Part shown: positions 32,606 to 44,895 of the stretch, piece after piece
Layout: each line of letters starts with the position of its first letter
How positions within the stretch are numbered: position 1 is the first letter of the stretch
Source of the DNA: Roridomyces roridus
Lineage: Eukaryota; Basidiomycota; Agaricomycetes; Agaricales; Mycenaceae
DNA: 64,000 nucleotides
NCBI GenBank assembly: GCA_029378245.1
Contig: JARKIF010000062.1
Span: 1 to 64,000 of the forward strand
Direction: 5' to 3'
Notes under the pieces: model-generated
Told to the model about the DNA's origin: nothing
What the model saw: only the letters and a program-made list of their open reading frames with translations
Databases searched by the model: none
Translations under genes and position numbers: made by a program

Positions 32606-35600
32606 TCAAGGAACCTCTAGAACCTCAAACTCTTCGAGAGAATGCTCGAATTTACTGTTCTTCGAGTGGCCAGACAACAGCCTGGACAGCTCGACGACCT
32701 CAACCTGTGCGTCAAGAACATCCTTATCTTTCTTTCCCAACGCACAAATAGACGCCAGAATATTCTTGAAGAACCAAGGGAACGACTCGAACGTCGACTG
32801 CGAGTCCGTATTCGCTGCAAACGCCGCCTTGTACAACTTGATAGACTCGATGAGGCAAAAGAGCCCATCTGTGTGGCGTCCCAATCCAATGACACACCTT
32901 GCGCGGGTGGACATGTACGCCGCACTCGCTTCGACAGAAGTAAAAATGGAATCAACGCACAACGCCTTGCGCAGTCCATCTGTTTCGCAGATCGCACGAT
33001 AGCCGTCTTCGAACCGTCCCTCCTCGCAGAGGACACTAGCGTACGTGTAAAGCGTATTGATGAGACTGGGTGTGTGCAGGACAGGGTCGGACTCGACCAA
33101 CGACCGCGTCAATCCAACAGCTTCCTCGACGAACCCAAGGGCGTCTTTATGATTTCCGGCAAGTAACGAACGAGCAGCAAGGTTCTGCAACCCGTCTGCC
33201 AGCCGCTGGTTCAACGTATCCGTGGATATGTGCTCAGCGATCTCCCTCTGAATTTTGACGGCTTCTTTCAGAGCTTGAAGGGCCTTGGAAACGTCCGCCA
33301 TCGCATAGAACGAGGAGAGGTTGAACAGCGCGTCCGCAAGTTTCTCCTTGAACTGCCAGGTCCCGTGTTCTCTCACAAGCTCCCTACAAACTGAGACGGA
33401 TCGGTGGGCAGGGCTCAACCCTTGATCCTGTTTCCCAACGGCGTAAAAACAAGTCGAGAGGTGGTACAAAAAGTCTGTGAACCGGTCCCGGGCCAATCCA
33501 TGAGCACCGAGGTGGAGAGCTTCAACAGCTGCAAGCAACGCTGCCTCGGATTCTCCAGACGCAGAGAGGAGAGCGCTCAACTGGTGCAAGGCGCCGGCCA
33601 GTGGAAGGTCATACACAAGCGGACTACTCTTTGCCAGCCCACGAAAGATATCCACCGAATCAACAGCCGCCCTAATCGCCTGCGAAGGATAATCCGTCTG
33701 TAACGACAACGACAACGCGAGGAGTGTCTCTGCAAGTTGTACTCGAACGCCCTGCGACTCGCATCCTTCGCGCGCCCGAAGTCCCCACGTGAGATCGAGA
33801 CTCTTTGCTGCGATCCGGAGCGCCTCCTCGTGTCTGGCAACAGCACGGAAACATAAAGCCAGACGGCTGAGTGAGAGCGCAGAGTCACTCTCAGTGCCCC
33901 ACGCGGTGTGGATGTGCACGACTTCGTCCGCAGCGCGAAGAGCTTCCCCGTGTCTCCCGACAATCGAGAGACAGACAGATAAATTATACAGGAAAAACGC
34001 CAAACGGAGGTTGAACGATGCGGCGGGGGTGTGCCGTGCCAACCCACGCTGAATACTCGTCGCCTCCTGGGCGGCGTGGAGCGCATGTTGAGCTCGACCA
34101 GTAACCAAGAACAGACAACACGATAAATTGGCGAGCGAGTCCGCCAGCCGGGACTCCAGTTGCCAAGTTTTGTGTGCCTCGATGAGATTCCTGTACAGAC
34201 GAACCGCCTGTTCGGCACTGTTCAACGCCTCCTCTGTCTTCCCAGCAGCACGTAAACAACGGCATAAGTGATCGAGACACGCTGCAAGAGCGTTCTTGTC
34301 CGTCTGGGACTCCCGACGGAGCTGTACCTCCTCTCGCGAGACGCGAAGCGCCTCCTGGTGCTGGCCAGCAGAAAAGAGGCGGCACGAATAATTGTAAAGG
34401 GCGTCTGCAAGCACATCGTTGTACGTCTCTGGAGTTTCGCTGGCGAGCTGTCGGTATAGGGCGATCGACTGCTCGGCAACCTGGAAATCTCGGTGTGGGA
34501 ACCCGAAAGCAAGATCGTGAAGCGCGGCTGCAAGTAGCGGTGTATATTGAGGGAATGCCTGTGCCAGCATCTCGCTGAGAGTCACTGTCGTTTGGGCTAC
34601 CTTGAGCGCCTGGCTAACATCCTCGGTGCACAGATTCTGGAGACAAAAACCGAAACTGCGCCGGAGAGCTGCAAAAAGAGAAAAGGCGGGGCGGTATTCT
34701 TCCGACAAAATGGGCTGAATCAGGTCAAGCGCTTCTTCGAAGAAGGCGAGCGCCCTTTCAGGCTGGCGCAAGGCGACCCCACAAGACGCGCCCCAATAAA
34801 GCGACTCGGCCAATTTGTATCTTCTAGACACCGTACTCGGCGACTCCTCGAATCCAACCCGACGGATACATAGCGCTTCTTCAAACATTTTTTCAACCGA
34901 ATCGAGTCGGCCGTGAAGATGCAGCATCCGACCGTGTGCGTTTAGCACCTCCGCAAGATCCTCGTTGAAAATCCTAGGCCGTCGATCCGCCAATGCTCTG
35001 AAGAATTTCACCGCGCAACGAAGTTCCACCTCGGGGTTGTCATCCCACACGGGCCGGTGGCAAAGGTACGTCTCTGCCACATTCCCTGCAAGCGCCATGA
35101 ACGAGAGACATTGGAACCAATACGACTCGAGATCCGAGTCCTTGTGTTGGCCGCCGCTGTTCTTGCTCCACAGGTCGTTTAGAGCTCGTATCGCCTTCAT
35201 GATGGATGTAGAGTCGAACAAATCCATCTCGAGACGATCCCTGTCGACACATTCGACCCAGTGGAAGTCCATGTGCTCGATTTGACCGATGAAGGATTGC
35301 CAGGCGTCGTCGAGTGTTCGCTCCGCAAAGAACACGGACGCGTGAACGAGTTGATCTCGCGAGATCAGCCGGCCTTTGCCAACAGGCGTCCTTGAGAAGA
35401 ATTAAAACATGTGTAGAAAACGGAACGATGCGCATACCTAATTGTAGACGATTTACGTGGCGAGTCTTGTTGAACTGGGCCCGAGATCACGGATGAAGAA
35501 ATGTGCAACCCCGCATTTATCGCTTGGGCCTTCATCCAAAGCAAAGGCACAGAAGAAATCAAAGAGGTTGCAGAGCTCCTGCCACTATAATGCGCTAAAT

Positions 35601-36972
35601 ACAAAGAAACGACACAAGAAAATGAAGACTCACATCTCAGCGTGTGTTCCCCCAAACCAAACCTCCTTCAAATTTCTGAGATTCGACTTTGTTTCCGTGT
35701 GTCGAATGGCTTCCGTTTTCACGCGTTTATGAAGCCATCTACTCGCAACCTTGGCAGCGCCAGCAATCAGCTTCGTCTCGATACTGATCTTGGTTTCGAT
35801 GCTGGACGCGTCGTCCTCGTGTTGTGTGTCTTGGGGAGTATATGTGGGCGGAGGATCTGAAACGGTATCCGCCACGGAAACGGGGATGAAATCGACATCG
35901 CTTTCGTCGAATGCTAGGCCATGACGGACGACACACACGTGTTCCGCGCAGGAGGGTAGGAATTCGGGTTTCCCGCGGACCAGTCCGGTGGGTGAGACGG
36001 TATCCCTGGGTTTTTGCGTCAACATATACAGGTTGTTTCGATGCTGTACACGAACCATGCCCCCAGAAAGTGAACTTTTACTGCCCGCGAGAACGTCTTT
36101 TTGAAGTGTTGAACCGTTTCCGGGCCTGTGAAATTGTTGAGAGAAGATGGCAAAGGAGAGCAGATACATACATTCGTGTCTCTGGTTCTCCAGAAAAACT
36201 TTGTAGGCACTAGAATTAGTATCAGATTTGTTGCAGCTCCGAAACTAGCCGTACGAACAGTGGAATCAATTCCTTATTGCCCGGATTTACAAGTCCAACC
36301 GTATCAATCAAGGCGGCCAGAGTCCGCGCTTGATAGGCACCACGAGAAAATCCTGGGTAGAGAATTAAATGCGGTCTTGTCAATTATCAACCAGACCATA
36401 CCGAATAAAAATATCTTGTCGCCTGGTTGGTATTGCTCGCAGAGCCAAATGTATGCTTTAAGAATCGTCTTTCTGAAATTCCTGTGATGGTGTTGGACTG
36501 AGAAGAATATTTTTGAGAGAGTACACATACCATCCGACAGCCATCTTGGTTTTGGTTCTCAACCGACGAAGCCAATGGGTGAACGATCCAGATTGGCCTG
36601 AATCTGTGTAGGTTCCACAGCTGTAATACTTGAGTTGGCGTTGATCAGGATCGACTAGCACTCGGCTATGCAGCTCCGCGACGTTCGAGTTCTATATCAG
36701 GGTAAACTTTTGTGCTGGGTCTCGACTAGGGAACAAACCTGGAATCCAAGAACATCGAATGGCTCATCGAGGGACACCACTAGATTTCTAGACGACGAAT
36801 GCTCCGAACAACTGCCCTCACAAGCACTCTCGCATGTGCAATGGTCTTGACAAGAGCAATCGCAGCGACAAGATGCGATGCAATTACAACCACAGCTGCG
36901 AAGAGGTCGCAAAGGATCTTCAGAATGCGAGTACAATTTCGGTTGCGGGACGGGGAGATTTTGGAGGTTCAT
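32606..36972 (-). CDS. DUF2235 alpha/beta-hydrolase fused to a long TPR array
   Basis: Exon 1 encodes a Cys-rich leader (CGCNC, CRCDCSCQDHCTC) and RNLVVSLDEPFDVLGFQ, the first strand of the DUF2235 (Tle1-like) hydrolase fold. Then NSNVAELHSRVLVDPDQRQLKYYSCG and YQPGDKIFLFG/FSRGAYQARTLA, with the nucleophile in GFSRG rebuilt across an intron. VKVHFLGAW/DTVSPTGLVRG supplies the acid, and VVRHGLAFDE the histidine. SVPLLWMKAQAINAGL closes the domain. The 2.7-kb last exon encodes about 909 residues of tetratricopeptide repeats with recurring L-x7-A-x6-ALxxAEEAVxLxRxL-type units. All introns checked preserve the frame. The DGTxN motif usual after the first strand is DEPFD here. Probably a cytosolic lipase or esterase controlled by its TPRs; that role is inference. 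Confidence 0.8.
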
Positions 36973-37270
36973 GGTTGCTGGAGAGAGAGGCTGGTAAGTG
37001 TTGGAGACGAACGTGCTTGGGTTTTCTAGTTTCTTTTCACGCGCGAAGCATGCGGTTTAACAGCTGTTGGCCAGCCATGGATAATTTTATCCCGGGAATT
37101 CGTCTAGAAGCATCTGTCATCGATACAGAGGGCAGTCTGCAGCAGTTTGTGCGGTTCACAGCAGCAATCGACGTCCAAGTGGCATTGGAAGGGGAAACAT
37201 CGGAGCCGTGATCGGAGATCTCAGATGTGGGAAAAGTCGCGTAGTCACATCAGAAGCCAAACAAACAGCC
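36973..37270. promoter_or_regulatory. Short divergent intergenic (bidirectional) promoter region
   Basis: 298 bp separate the ATGs of the DUF2235-TPR gene (minus) and the J-protein gene (plus). No TATA box was evident. Both promoters must lie within it. Confidence 0.5.
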
Positions 37271-38540
37271 ATGTCTGCCACCGCGCCAACAGCCGAAATC
37301 AACCCATACGAGCTCCTCGAACTCAAGCTCGAATGCACAGAGCAAGAAATCCGAACTGCGTACCGTCAAACCTCGCGCAAGGTCCATCCAGACAGAGTGA
37401 GTTGACAAAATCCCCTTTGAGCCCCAAATCTGATCGTCTAATAGTCCTTTTAGAACAGGAACGACCCCAACGCAGCCCGCAAGTTCCATGAGTTAACTCA
37501 AGCATACGAGCTCCTGCTTGACCCCCTGAGGCGTCTCGCTCTCGACGCAAAGCTGCGTGTCAAAGCCGCGCGCGATGCACGCTTCAAGACGTATGACACG
37601 AAGCGGAAGAACATGGTCTCGGAGCTCGAGGAACGCGAACGGGCTTTCAAGAAGGCGAAGATGGATCAGGAGCGGGATGAGGCGAGCCGATGGGCAGATA
37701 CGGAGAAGATCAAGGATGAAGGCCGGAGGATGCGTGAGGAACGGGAGACTGAGATTCGAAGGCGTGAGCGGGAGGCAGAGGCCTCTCGACATCCTCCTGT
37801 CGACGATGACTCGGAAGCGCCGACGCTTGGTGCGTTTCACAAACTCAAATTTCGTTCCGTCTAAAACTCTGTCGTAGACCCTCTGGACACAACGATTCGC
37901 CTCAAGTTCAAGCTCTCCGCACACCCAGAACTGACGAACCGTGAGGCTCTCGCGAAGCTCCTGGCGCCTTTTGGTGCAATTGACACCGAGTCCATCGTCA
38001 TATCCTGCAAACCGCCCAAAAAATCGCCCGAGAAACCGCCCAAATACGGCACGGCCCTAGTCCCATTCAAACAAATCGGCGACGCCTTTGCAGCGGTCTG
38101 TGCGAGCGGGCGCGCGGACCGTGGCCTGGACGGGGTCGAGGTTGGCTGGGTGGGCGGCAAAGAGCCGCAGATTCTTGGCTGGCTGAAGAAGATGGGCAAG
38201 CTGTCTGCGCAGCCCCTACCACCCAAGCCCGATTCCTCACCTCCGCCGCCGCGCTCCAGTACGCCTGGGAGCTCACAGCTGCCCCAAACGGCTCCGGCAG
38301 CCTCGGCCTCGCCGTTTTCTTCCTTCCCAGCTACTTTTGTGAGTTATTTCATGCCGTCTTGGTGAAACGTCGGCTCATGCTGGCTCTTTATAGCCCGATT
38401 TACCGTCCTTTTCGTCCGAGACAAAAGCTGCTGCACCTGGCGTCGACTATGAAGCGTTGACCCTGATGAGACTACGGCAGGCGGAACGCGAGCGGCTGGA
38501 GCGGGAGATCCTAGAGCAGGAAGCAGCAGAGGGGGCTTAG
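37271..38540 (+). CDS. J-domain spliceosomal protein (DNAJC17 / Cwf23 type)
   Basis: The N-terminal J domain starts NPYELLELKLECTEQEIRTAYRQTSRKVHPDR, with the Hsp70-activating HPD tripeptide, and continues after a 65-nt intron as NRNDPNAARKFHELTQAYELLLDPLRR. A charged helix rich in Glu, Arg and Lys (about residues 80-160) and an RRM-like domain (TIRLKFKLSAHPELTNREALAKLLAPFGAIDTESI) follow. A Pro/Ser linker and a C-terminal YEALTLMRLRQAERERLEREIL helix end the protein. J plus coiled helix plus RRM is the DNAJC17/Cwf23 layout, a nuclear pre-mRNA splicing factor. Three introns, complete; stop TAG at 38538. Confidence 0.85.
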
Positions 38541-38985
38541 CCTTTACTCACAATCGTGATTGTACCCCAACATTCGAAGCTCATGGTGTGGAATCTGTGC
38601 TAACGAGCAATCCGGCTTCCTTGCAGTGTTACACCTGAAGTCCCGCACGGAAGCGACTGGACTTGGGCACCAGTGTGCAATAGCATCTCCTCGGTGGCTC
38701 AATTATATTCCTCGGACGGGTTTCATGGCCACATTCTGACGGGAGAGGGCCGATCAATCCTATCCTATCCGTGTGTGGAAGGGTTAGTATTTCAAACTGA
38801 GACGTCGTGCGACCCACCGCACCCTGAAGGCCTGAAGCCTTAGTGCGACTTTGCCACTCCGTTCCACCTAGCACTAGTCTCGCTCCCTCCTCTGCTCGGC
38901 TTCTCTCGATGTTCGTTCCTTTAGTTTCAGTGGCCAATGCTATATGAGTGGTGAAGAACTGGTGCCACCCAAACACGACTTCCCC
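38541..38985. other. Intergenic region without supported gene
   Basis: 445 bp between the J-protein stop and P450 no. 3. Open frames on either strand lack coding character. It presumably holds the terminator of one gene and the promoter of the other. Confidence 0.4.
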
Positions 38986-41083
38986 ATGCTGCAACTTCAC
39001 CATCTTGCAGCACTTTTTCTTGCCTGGTGTATGGCTCGTATTTATTCTTATCGGCTCGCATCACGCTCATTCGGGTAAGCCCTCGAAGACAACAGAGCTC
39101 GTCGCTTTTAATCTCCTTCTACAGCGACTGCCCAAACGCGGGCGTCTTATGGCTGCATCCGTTCCGCGTACCATTCATGCTTCTTGCGCGATACTTTTAC
39201 CTGCCGCGCCAGATTGGCCATTACTTCTCTGGATTCGATTGTTTGTTTTTGTGCTTTTCGAGCATTTTAACATCGCCCTTGACACTTTTTACAGTCTTCA
39301 GCGACACGTCCACTTTTCGCAAGGACACAGAACCGGTTAGATCTGTTGCGCTCCGTCTATCTGCGCACTATCATGACCATTGCACAGTACAGGTTGATCA
39401 AAATATATGGCTTGAATATGGTTTCCTCGGAGGATGCAGAATGGAAACGCCAGCGCAGCATCGCAACCCCTGCTTTCAATGAGGCAAGTTGCCAATAAGC
39501 TCCGTGTAGCAAACACATACCTATGGAACCAGCCCAGCAACAGCTTTCTCTGGATCGAGATGACGCGGATCCTGAAGGAGTGGTTCGAAGAATTGGACTC
39601 GACAACTGACGACTCGGACGGTTCAATTTCCTTTGAAACTGTCGGGCATCTATCACAGGCGAGTATATGTCAGGCTACTAGGCTAATGAACAATCTCATT
39701 CACCTCACAACAGCTCACCCTTATGATCCAGGTGAGCCTATGCCATTATTACGATTGTTGTCCGTAACAAAACTCATAACAGCTCACTATTCTGATCGGT
39801 GCATCTGCTGGCTTTGCGTTCTGGAAAGATGACAGATTGGCACTTCGAACAACTCTGGAACAGAGCACAAGGGTGTCAAACCTCGCGATCAAAGCTTTGA
39901 CACCCAAGTGGCTCTTTGCCCTCTCGTCGCGCGTGCATCTCCCTGTTGTCAGCAGAATACTTTCCCATACGAATGGGGTGTACGCGGCCCTTCGTGTTCA
40001 TATGCTCGATCTCATTTCGGATTCGCGCGCGTGGGTTGCCGGCGGGAAGACCTCAAAGATGGGCACAGGCCTCTTGGGGTGCTTGGTAGAGTCCAACATG
40101 GCCGAGTCCGAGCATAAGGCTCTCAGCGACGATGAGCTACTTTCCAATATATTCGTGCGCCCTTTTTAAAGGCATTTTCCAAGTCATAACTTGCCTCCTA
40201 GGTTCTGTTGATTGCTGGTAATGGTGGGTTGCATTATCTGATCGCTCTCCAGGTGTCCATTGATTCAAAATTCAGAAACATCAGCTCATGCCCTTAGTTT
40301 TGCTATGGCACTGCTCGCGCTCTATCCGATCGTCCAAGAGAAGCTATATCAAGAAACTCTCGGGGTCTGGCCTGACAGCGCTCCCACAGCTGCATATGAG
40401 AAATGCATGCCGAAACTTGTGCGTCAAAAATTCCTTTGTTCCTTTGCTTCTTAATATTGGTTTCACAGCAATACACGGCCGCAACATTTCACGAAACCAT
40501 TCGACTTTTTACACCTATAGCGCGGCTATGTAAAGTAACTCGCTCAGACGCAACTTTGACTGCACAACGATTCACCTGCACCGCGTCCGGTGAACTCGCC
40601 GACGTAACGCCCTTTTCCATTCCAGTCAAGAAGGGGAGCCTCGTGATGATTGACGTTCTGGCATCGCATAAAAATCGTGACCCATGTTTCTGCACACCAG
40701 TGACGTGTAGCTAACAACTCTCCCAGCAATTTATTGGGGCAAGGACGCAGAAGAATTCCGGCCTGAGCGATTTATCGATACGGACACTTATCGCTGGCCC
40801 CGCGACGCCTGTACGTTCTATTTACACTGCCCATACCATGCGCCTTCTCATTTCGCAGTTGTCGCTTTCTCGAGCGGCCCGCGGAACTGTATAGGACAAC
40901 GCATTGCGCTTGCGCTGGGCGTATGTGTACTCGCAAACTTAGTCCGCCGCTACCAGATCACCCTCCCCGCCCATCTTGAAGGCAAGCCATTCGAGGAACA
41001 AAAACGCCTGCTACTCAGGTGGATACCCGGAGTGACTATGAAACCGTTGGATTGCAGAGTGCAACTTCGTCGACGCGACCATT
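38986..41083 (+). pseudogene. Cytochrome P450 no. 3, possible pseudogene with internal deletion
   Basis: Paralogue of P450 no. 4. The anchor exon (MLQLHHLAALFLAW...) joins CPNAGVLWLHPFRVP; then YGLNMVSSEDAEWKRQR and, after a GC-AG intron, FLWIEMTRILKEWFEELD. IF/VLLIAGN/ETSAHALSFAMALLALYP gives the I-helix. The ExxR motif is FHETIRLF and the heme loop is FSSGPRNCIGQRIAL. Compared with no. 4, exon 3 jumps from its first two residues (VF) straight to SDTSTFRKD, losing about 32 residues that in no. 4 begin NKYGSTALGSVLPWG. The loss is about 96 bp and in frame, so the remaining frames stay open. It removes conserved N-terminal P450 strands, so a functional enzyme is doubtful. If an alternative exon exists it was not found in the adjacent intron. 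Confidence 0.7.
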
Positions 41084-41445
41084 GACCCACGAGCAGTTGA
41101 ACAAACTCGGTTAATGTCTGTCACTCAGGCTGCAGGTATCACTGTAAACTTGCATACAAATTCACACCAATGATGTTAGGAGGGTCAGGGAGAAATGGAA
41201 GACAAATTGGCGAAAATACCTGCATTTAGTCATCAGAAAAAAGCGCGTTGAGGCGTCACTTTGAGATCTGCGTATTGGATAATTTCTCCTTCGACCACCC
41301 GATTCCCGCCAAGACATTCCAGAGAGTCGTTGAGGATGTCTGCGGCTTCCACTGTGTTTGTGTTGATCAGTTTTGATCCTCCTATCTTCGTGCTTTGCTC
41401 TTGCTCTCATCACCTCGCTCTCAACAAGTTTTCAATACTGTTATC

Positions 41446-42259
41446 ATGTCACTCCACACTCTCGCAAAGGTTCGTTCATCTCTTCTCGTCGTTCCAGAAC
41501 GATGTCGTCGTTTCTTCGCTAGTCACAGCTGACACCGTCTACAAGCACGCGGTTCAGCCAGACTTTGATCCTCGTCCCATATCGCCCATCTCAGAGTGTT
41601 CTTCGGACGACTCTGCATCCGTCGTCGGCTTTGGGCGTAAACAGCACTTCATGTTGCCGACTGTCGCCGACCCCTCTCAAGACCTTACGCAGTCCACCGT
41701 CGTAGGGTTCGGTCGCAGACGTCACTTCCAACCAGAGTCCACCCCCGTCGCCCATTCTGAGGTCAATTTCTCCAAGTACGAGAACAGGAGGTCCTTCCCC
41801 CTGTCTAGCGTCCGCACCTACGACAAAAGACAGTCCCTTCCTATTCTCGTCGAGACTCAACGCACGAGGCCCTCGCTGGACGTCAGCACCTTACAGTCGG
41901 CTGTTGCGTGGGAAGAAGCCCAGTCCCAGCCGCCCATCCCGCCAATGCCGGTTCTTCCCCTGCCAGAAGTAGAATTCACGGTCAAGAAGCCAACGCTTGG
42001 CACGCGTATCAAGCAGCGCATCGCGAGCAAGGTCAAGTTGGCCGCCTCCAGCCGCCCAGTCAAGGTCGTTGTCAAGCGCTTTTCGTCGCAGTCCACCCCC
42101 AAGTCTGTCAAGCTAGGCGGTGACGAACGCTGTGGCGCCGACGAGCTCACTGCTCAGGTTTGCGCTCCTGTCAAAGCCTTCGGGCGTTTCGCATTCCTAC
42201 AGTCGGCCGTGCTTTGGCCTGGCATCCGCTATTCGCGAACGCCGCCGGTCTGGATCTAA
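41446..42259 (+). CDS. Hypothetical basic protein with repeated VVGFGR motifs
   Basis: Composition and motif repetition support a coding frame from about 41494 to 42259: VYKHAVQPDFDPRPISPISE, VVGFGRKQHF, VVGFGRRRHFQ, then a basic KKPTLGTRIKQRIASKVKLA region. No domain or family is recognised and there is no membrane segment. The start is uncertain. An ATG at 41446 (MSLHTLAK) joins the frame only through an unusually short 28-nt GT-AG intron; otherwise the frame is open back to 41261 with ATGs at 41261 and 41336. Confidence 0.5.
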
Positions 42260-42912
42260 GTGTTTCGTTATACTACCCCCGGTGCATATAGATGTCAAGG
42301 CCTTTTCTCGTTCTGGACCCTACTCGCTTTCACCAACATTCATCACCTCGCGCGTCGGCGACCACAAAAAAAACAAGATAACTATACCTTCTAAACCCCA
42401 AAACAGGCGTGTAATCGGAGCGCGAACGACGACGACGACGACGACGACGGCTGCGTGCCACGCAAGAAAACCCACCAAAACACTCATTGATCGTCCTACT
42501 CTCTAAAAAACAGGCGTGTAATCGGATCGCGAACGACGACGGCGGCTGCGTGCCAGTCAAGAAAACCCGACAAAATATCCATTTGGTCGTCGGTCGCAGG
42601 GGCTGTATCTCTTTTTCGGCATCAAATTTCGACTCTTCCACCCTTCGACCTTTCCCCTGGTTCCCAATGAATCCACAAAATCCACAAAATAGGCGTGAAG
42701 GAGGATGACGGGATGCAAAGCGTAGAAAACTCACAAAATATATACCCGTCGTCTGCGCGTCTTGTTTCTTCGTATGTTCGTGACGTGTCTTGGTCTTTTG
42801 GATTTGGAAAATAAAATGGTTCGGTAAACATTTGGAAGTGTGATTTCGTACGACTTGAGCTTCAGGAGGTCGAACAACGGCAAAAGCATCTGATTGAAGA
42901 ACTGGTGCACAA
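42260..42912. other. Repeat-bearing intergenic region
   Basis: 653 bp between the hypothetical gene stop and the F-box pseudogene. It holds a tandem duplication with a trinucleotide run, and otherwise nothing I can support. Confidence 0.5.
42401..42590. repeat. Tandem duplication, period 107 bp, with ACG microsatellite
   Basis: AAACAGGCGTGTAATCGGA starts at 42401 and again at 42508. Both units continue CGCGAACGACGAC...GGCTGCGTGCCA..CAAGAAAACCC. Unit 1 carries eight ACG triplets (42426-42449), unit 2 fewer. A looser AATAGGCGTGAAGGAG near 42690 may be a third, decayed start. Confidence 0.75.
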
Positions 42913-44629
42913 TTATAATACTACTGCAGGTTTGGGTCCGTCAGGCAACCCTGTCCACGGTGAATATTTGTGGATCTTGGGTGGTGTATAAGTAACAGCG
43001 AAATCAAGACCATTCTCGATGAGCGGTGAAAGGGCTTCGCGAATGTCGAACTCCATTCTCCTTTTAAAGTTTATCTTGATACGCTTGAGAGTGGAGGCTC
43101 GGGTAGTGATGAATTGGAGCAGAGTTTCGTCGGTCATGCCTTCTTCCCCGGCTACGGCAATGTCGAAGTCGCGGAGGAGGGGAAGAGGTATTGTCGACCC
43201 CGGCAACACAAGGGAAGCCAAAAAATCCACTGGTGAGTCTGTTACGTAGTAACTTGAAGTGTGAGCCTTGTCTGCGTCGATATGAAGGTGTTGGAGAGTA
43301 CGCGGGAGATGGAGCAGTATTTGTGTGAGTGACGACAGGCTGATGTAACTCGTCGTGAGTGATAGATAGACTCTCTAGGAGAGTTAAATTGGCCAAGAAG
43401 CGGATGAGAGATGGCTCTGGGAAAGAATCTCTACGGGCGTTTCCCCAAGAGTCTCTCATTTCCAAAAGTGTGAGGTCCTTGAGCTGCGGCACGCTAATCC
43501 TTTCGAGAAAGGCGGATTATGCGTTGCCATATCCCGATAGATGAAGCGTCTGGAGAAGGTGGTGGTCCACGAAGGGGAGTTCCCCGAGATCTGAGATGTC
43601 CGAAAGGTAATCTGCAAGCGCGAACGAGAGGCTGCGGAGCTGAGGACATCTGGACATGATCAATAAGCAACCCTCGATTTTCAGACGGGCCCAGGGATGA
43701 TCCCCGGTCATATTGAAGTCCTCATCTGGAAAAGGAAGATTGGACAGGAGTGTGAGGCGAGTCCACTCGATGGGTAGCTGAGGCAAGTCAGAGCCTGCCC
43801 CATTAGCAGTAACAGCTTTGATATTGGCACCCGCAAGGAATGATAACGTGTCCCATGCGAAGTCCGGCGAGCCCCATCCAACCTGATTATATTGCAGTTC
43901 GACGCTCTGCAGTTCGGGAACATCCGCAGCGCTGAGCTGTACTAACTCCTGGAAGACCGGAGCAGTGGATGCGAAACGGATGTGCTGCCAACGGGAAGCC
44001 AGCGAAAAGATGGTCTGAATGATAGACTGGGACGGCATATAACCCGGCTCGAGGTCATATTGCAACGAAATAGATAGTGGGCAGTGACCAGCCCGCTCTA
44101 GCCATGCCCGGACGGCGTCGGCAACCTGTGCAGCCCTCGGTTCCTGAGGAGCGATGGGCCACGGCGCATACTCAGACAGTGACTCGGAGTCAGACAACTC
44201 GGGAACAGGCTCGGACTCCTGCCGAGAAGGCTCTCCGCGGTCCACAATATGGAGGCTCGCCCAGAGGCGAGGAATCCCAAGAGACAATGTCCTCCAGGCG
44301 CTGCATACACGCCCTAGGAGAAGCGGCGCCTCGCTCGCGTCCATGACACAATTTCGATGGGTGGGGAGACACGCTAGGAATATTTCCTGCATGATGTCTG
44401 CCGGCATGCGCCGAATAGGCGAGAGGAGGGCCTCGTGCGACTGGACAATGGAGCCCAGGCCCTCGCGCTCCTCGAGTAACTGGTTGAGAGCTTGCTGTAG
44501 GTCGGCGATTTTGGTGTCAAGACGTTGCATTTGGAGAAGAGGTTCTATTAGAAGAGTTTTAATCGCAATGGCTTCGTCGACAGTCGGGCAGTAGTTGGTG
44601 CCCAGCTTAGAGGTAAAGGGAGAATCCAT
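42913..44629 (-). pseudogene. F-box protein pseudogene
   Basis: Paralogue of the intact F-box genes at 1.7-3.4 kb and 46.8-48.5 kb. It begins MDSPFTSKLGTNYCPTVDEAI and has LSPIRRMPADIMQEIFLACLP and CSAWRTLSLGIPRLWASLHI. It is interrupted by an in-frame TAA at 43517 (SGYGNA*SAFLERISVPQL). The frame changes by one base near 43360, where LLESLS continues as SYISLSSLTQILLHLPRTLQ in another frame. The tail DFAVTYTPPKIHKYSPWTGLPDGP is preserved. The two lesions would truncate the protein after about 370 residues, keeping the F-box but losing part of the leucine-rich region. If expressed it could act as a dominant truncated form, but drift is the simpler reading. Confidence 0.8.
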
Positions 44630-44895
44630 GGTGCAGCCAGAAATCGCGGCGGATACGCGATGGAGAGGATCAAGAGAGGATTGACGGCAGCAAGGAATTG
44701 CCAGGCCACTTGTTTGCTGCTCAACCTCAACTTTCATTCAACTCAGAGTCACGGAAGGTGCCATTAACCGCATGATTATTTTACGTTTTATACAAGACGT
44801 GGTCCGTAATACGACTAGATAGTCTAGGGACACTGGTAGTGGTTGATACAGTTGGGTTGGTATGAAACCGTATTGGATACAGAATGAATACAGTG

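Noticed and set aside
41261..41445. ATG at 41261 as start of the hypothetical protein
   Set aside because: The first 60 or so residues are of promoter-like composition; coding character begins near 41494.
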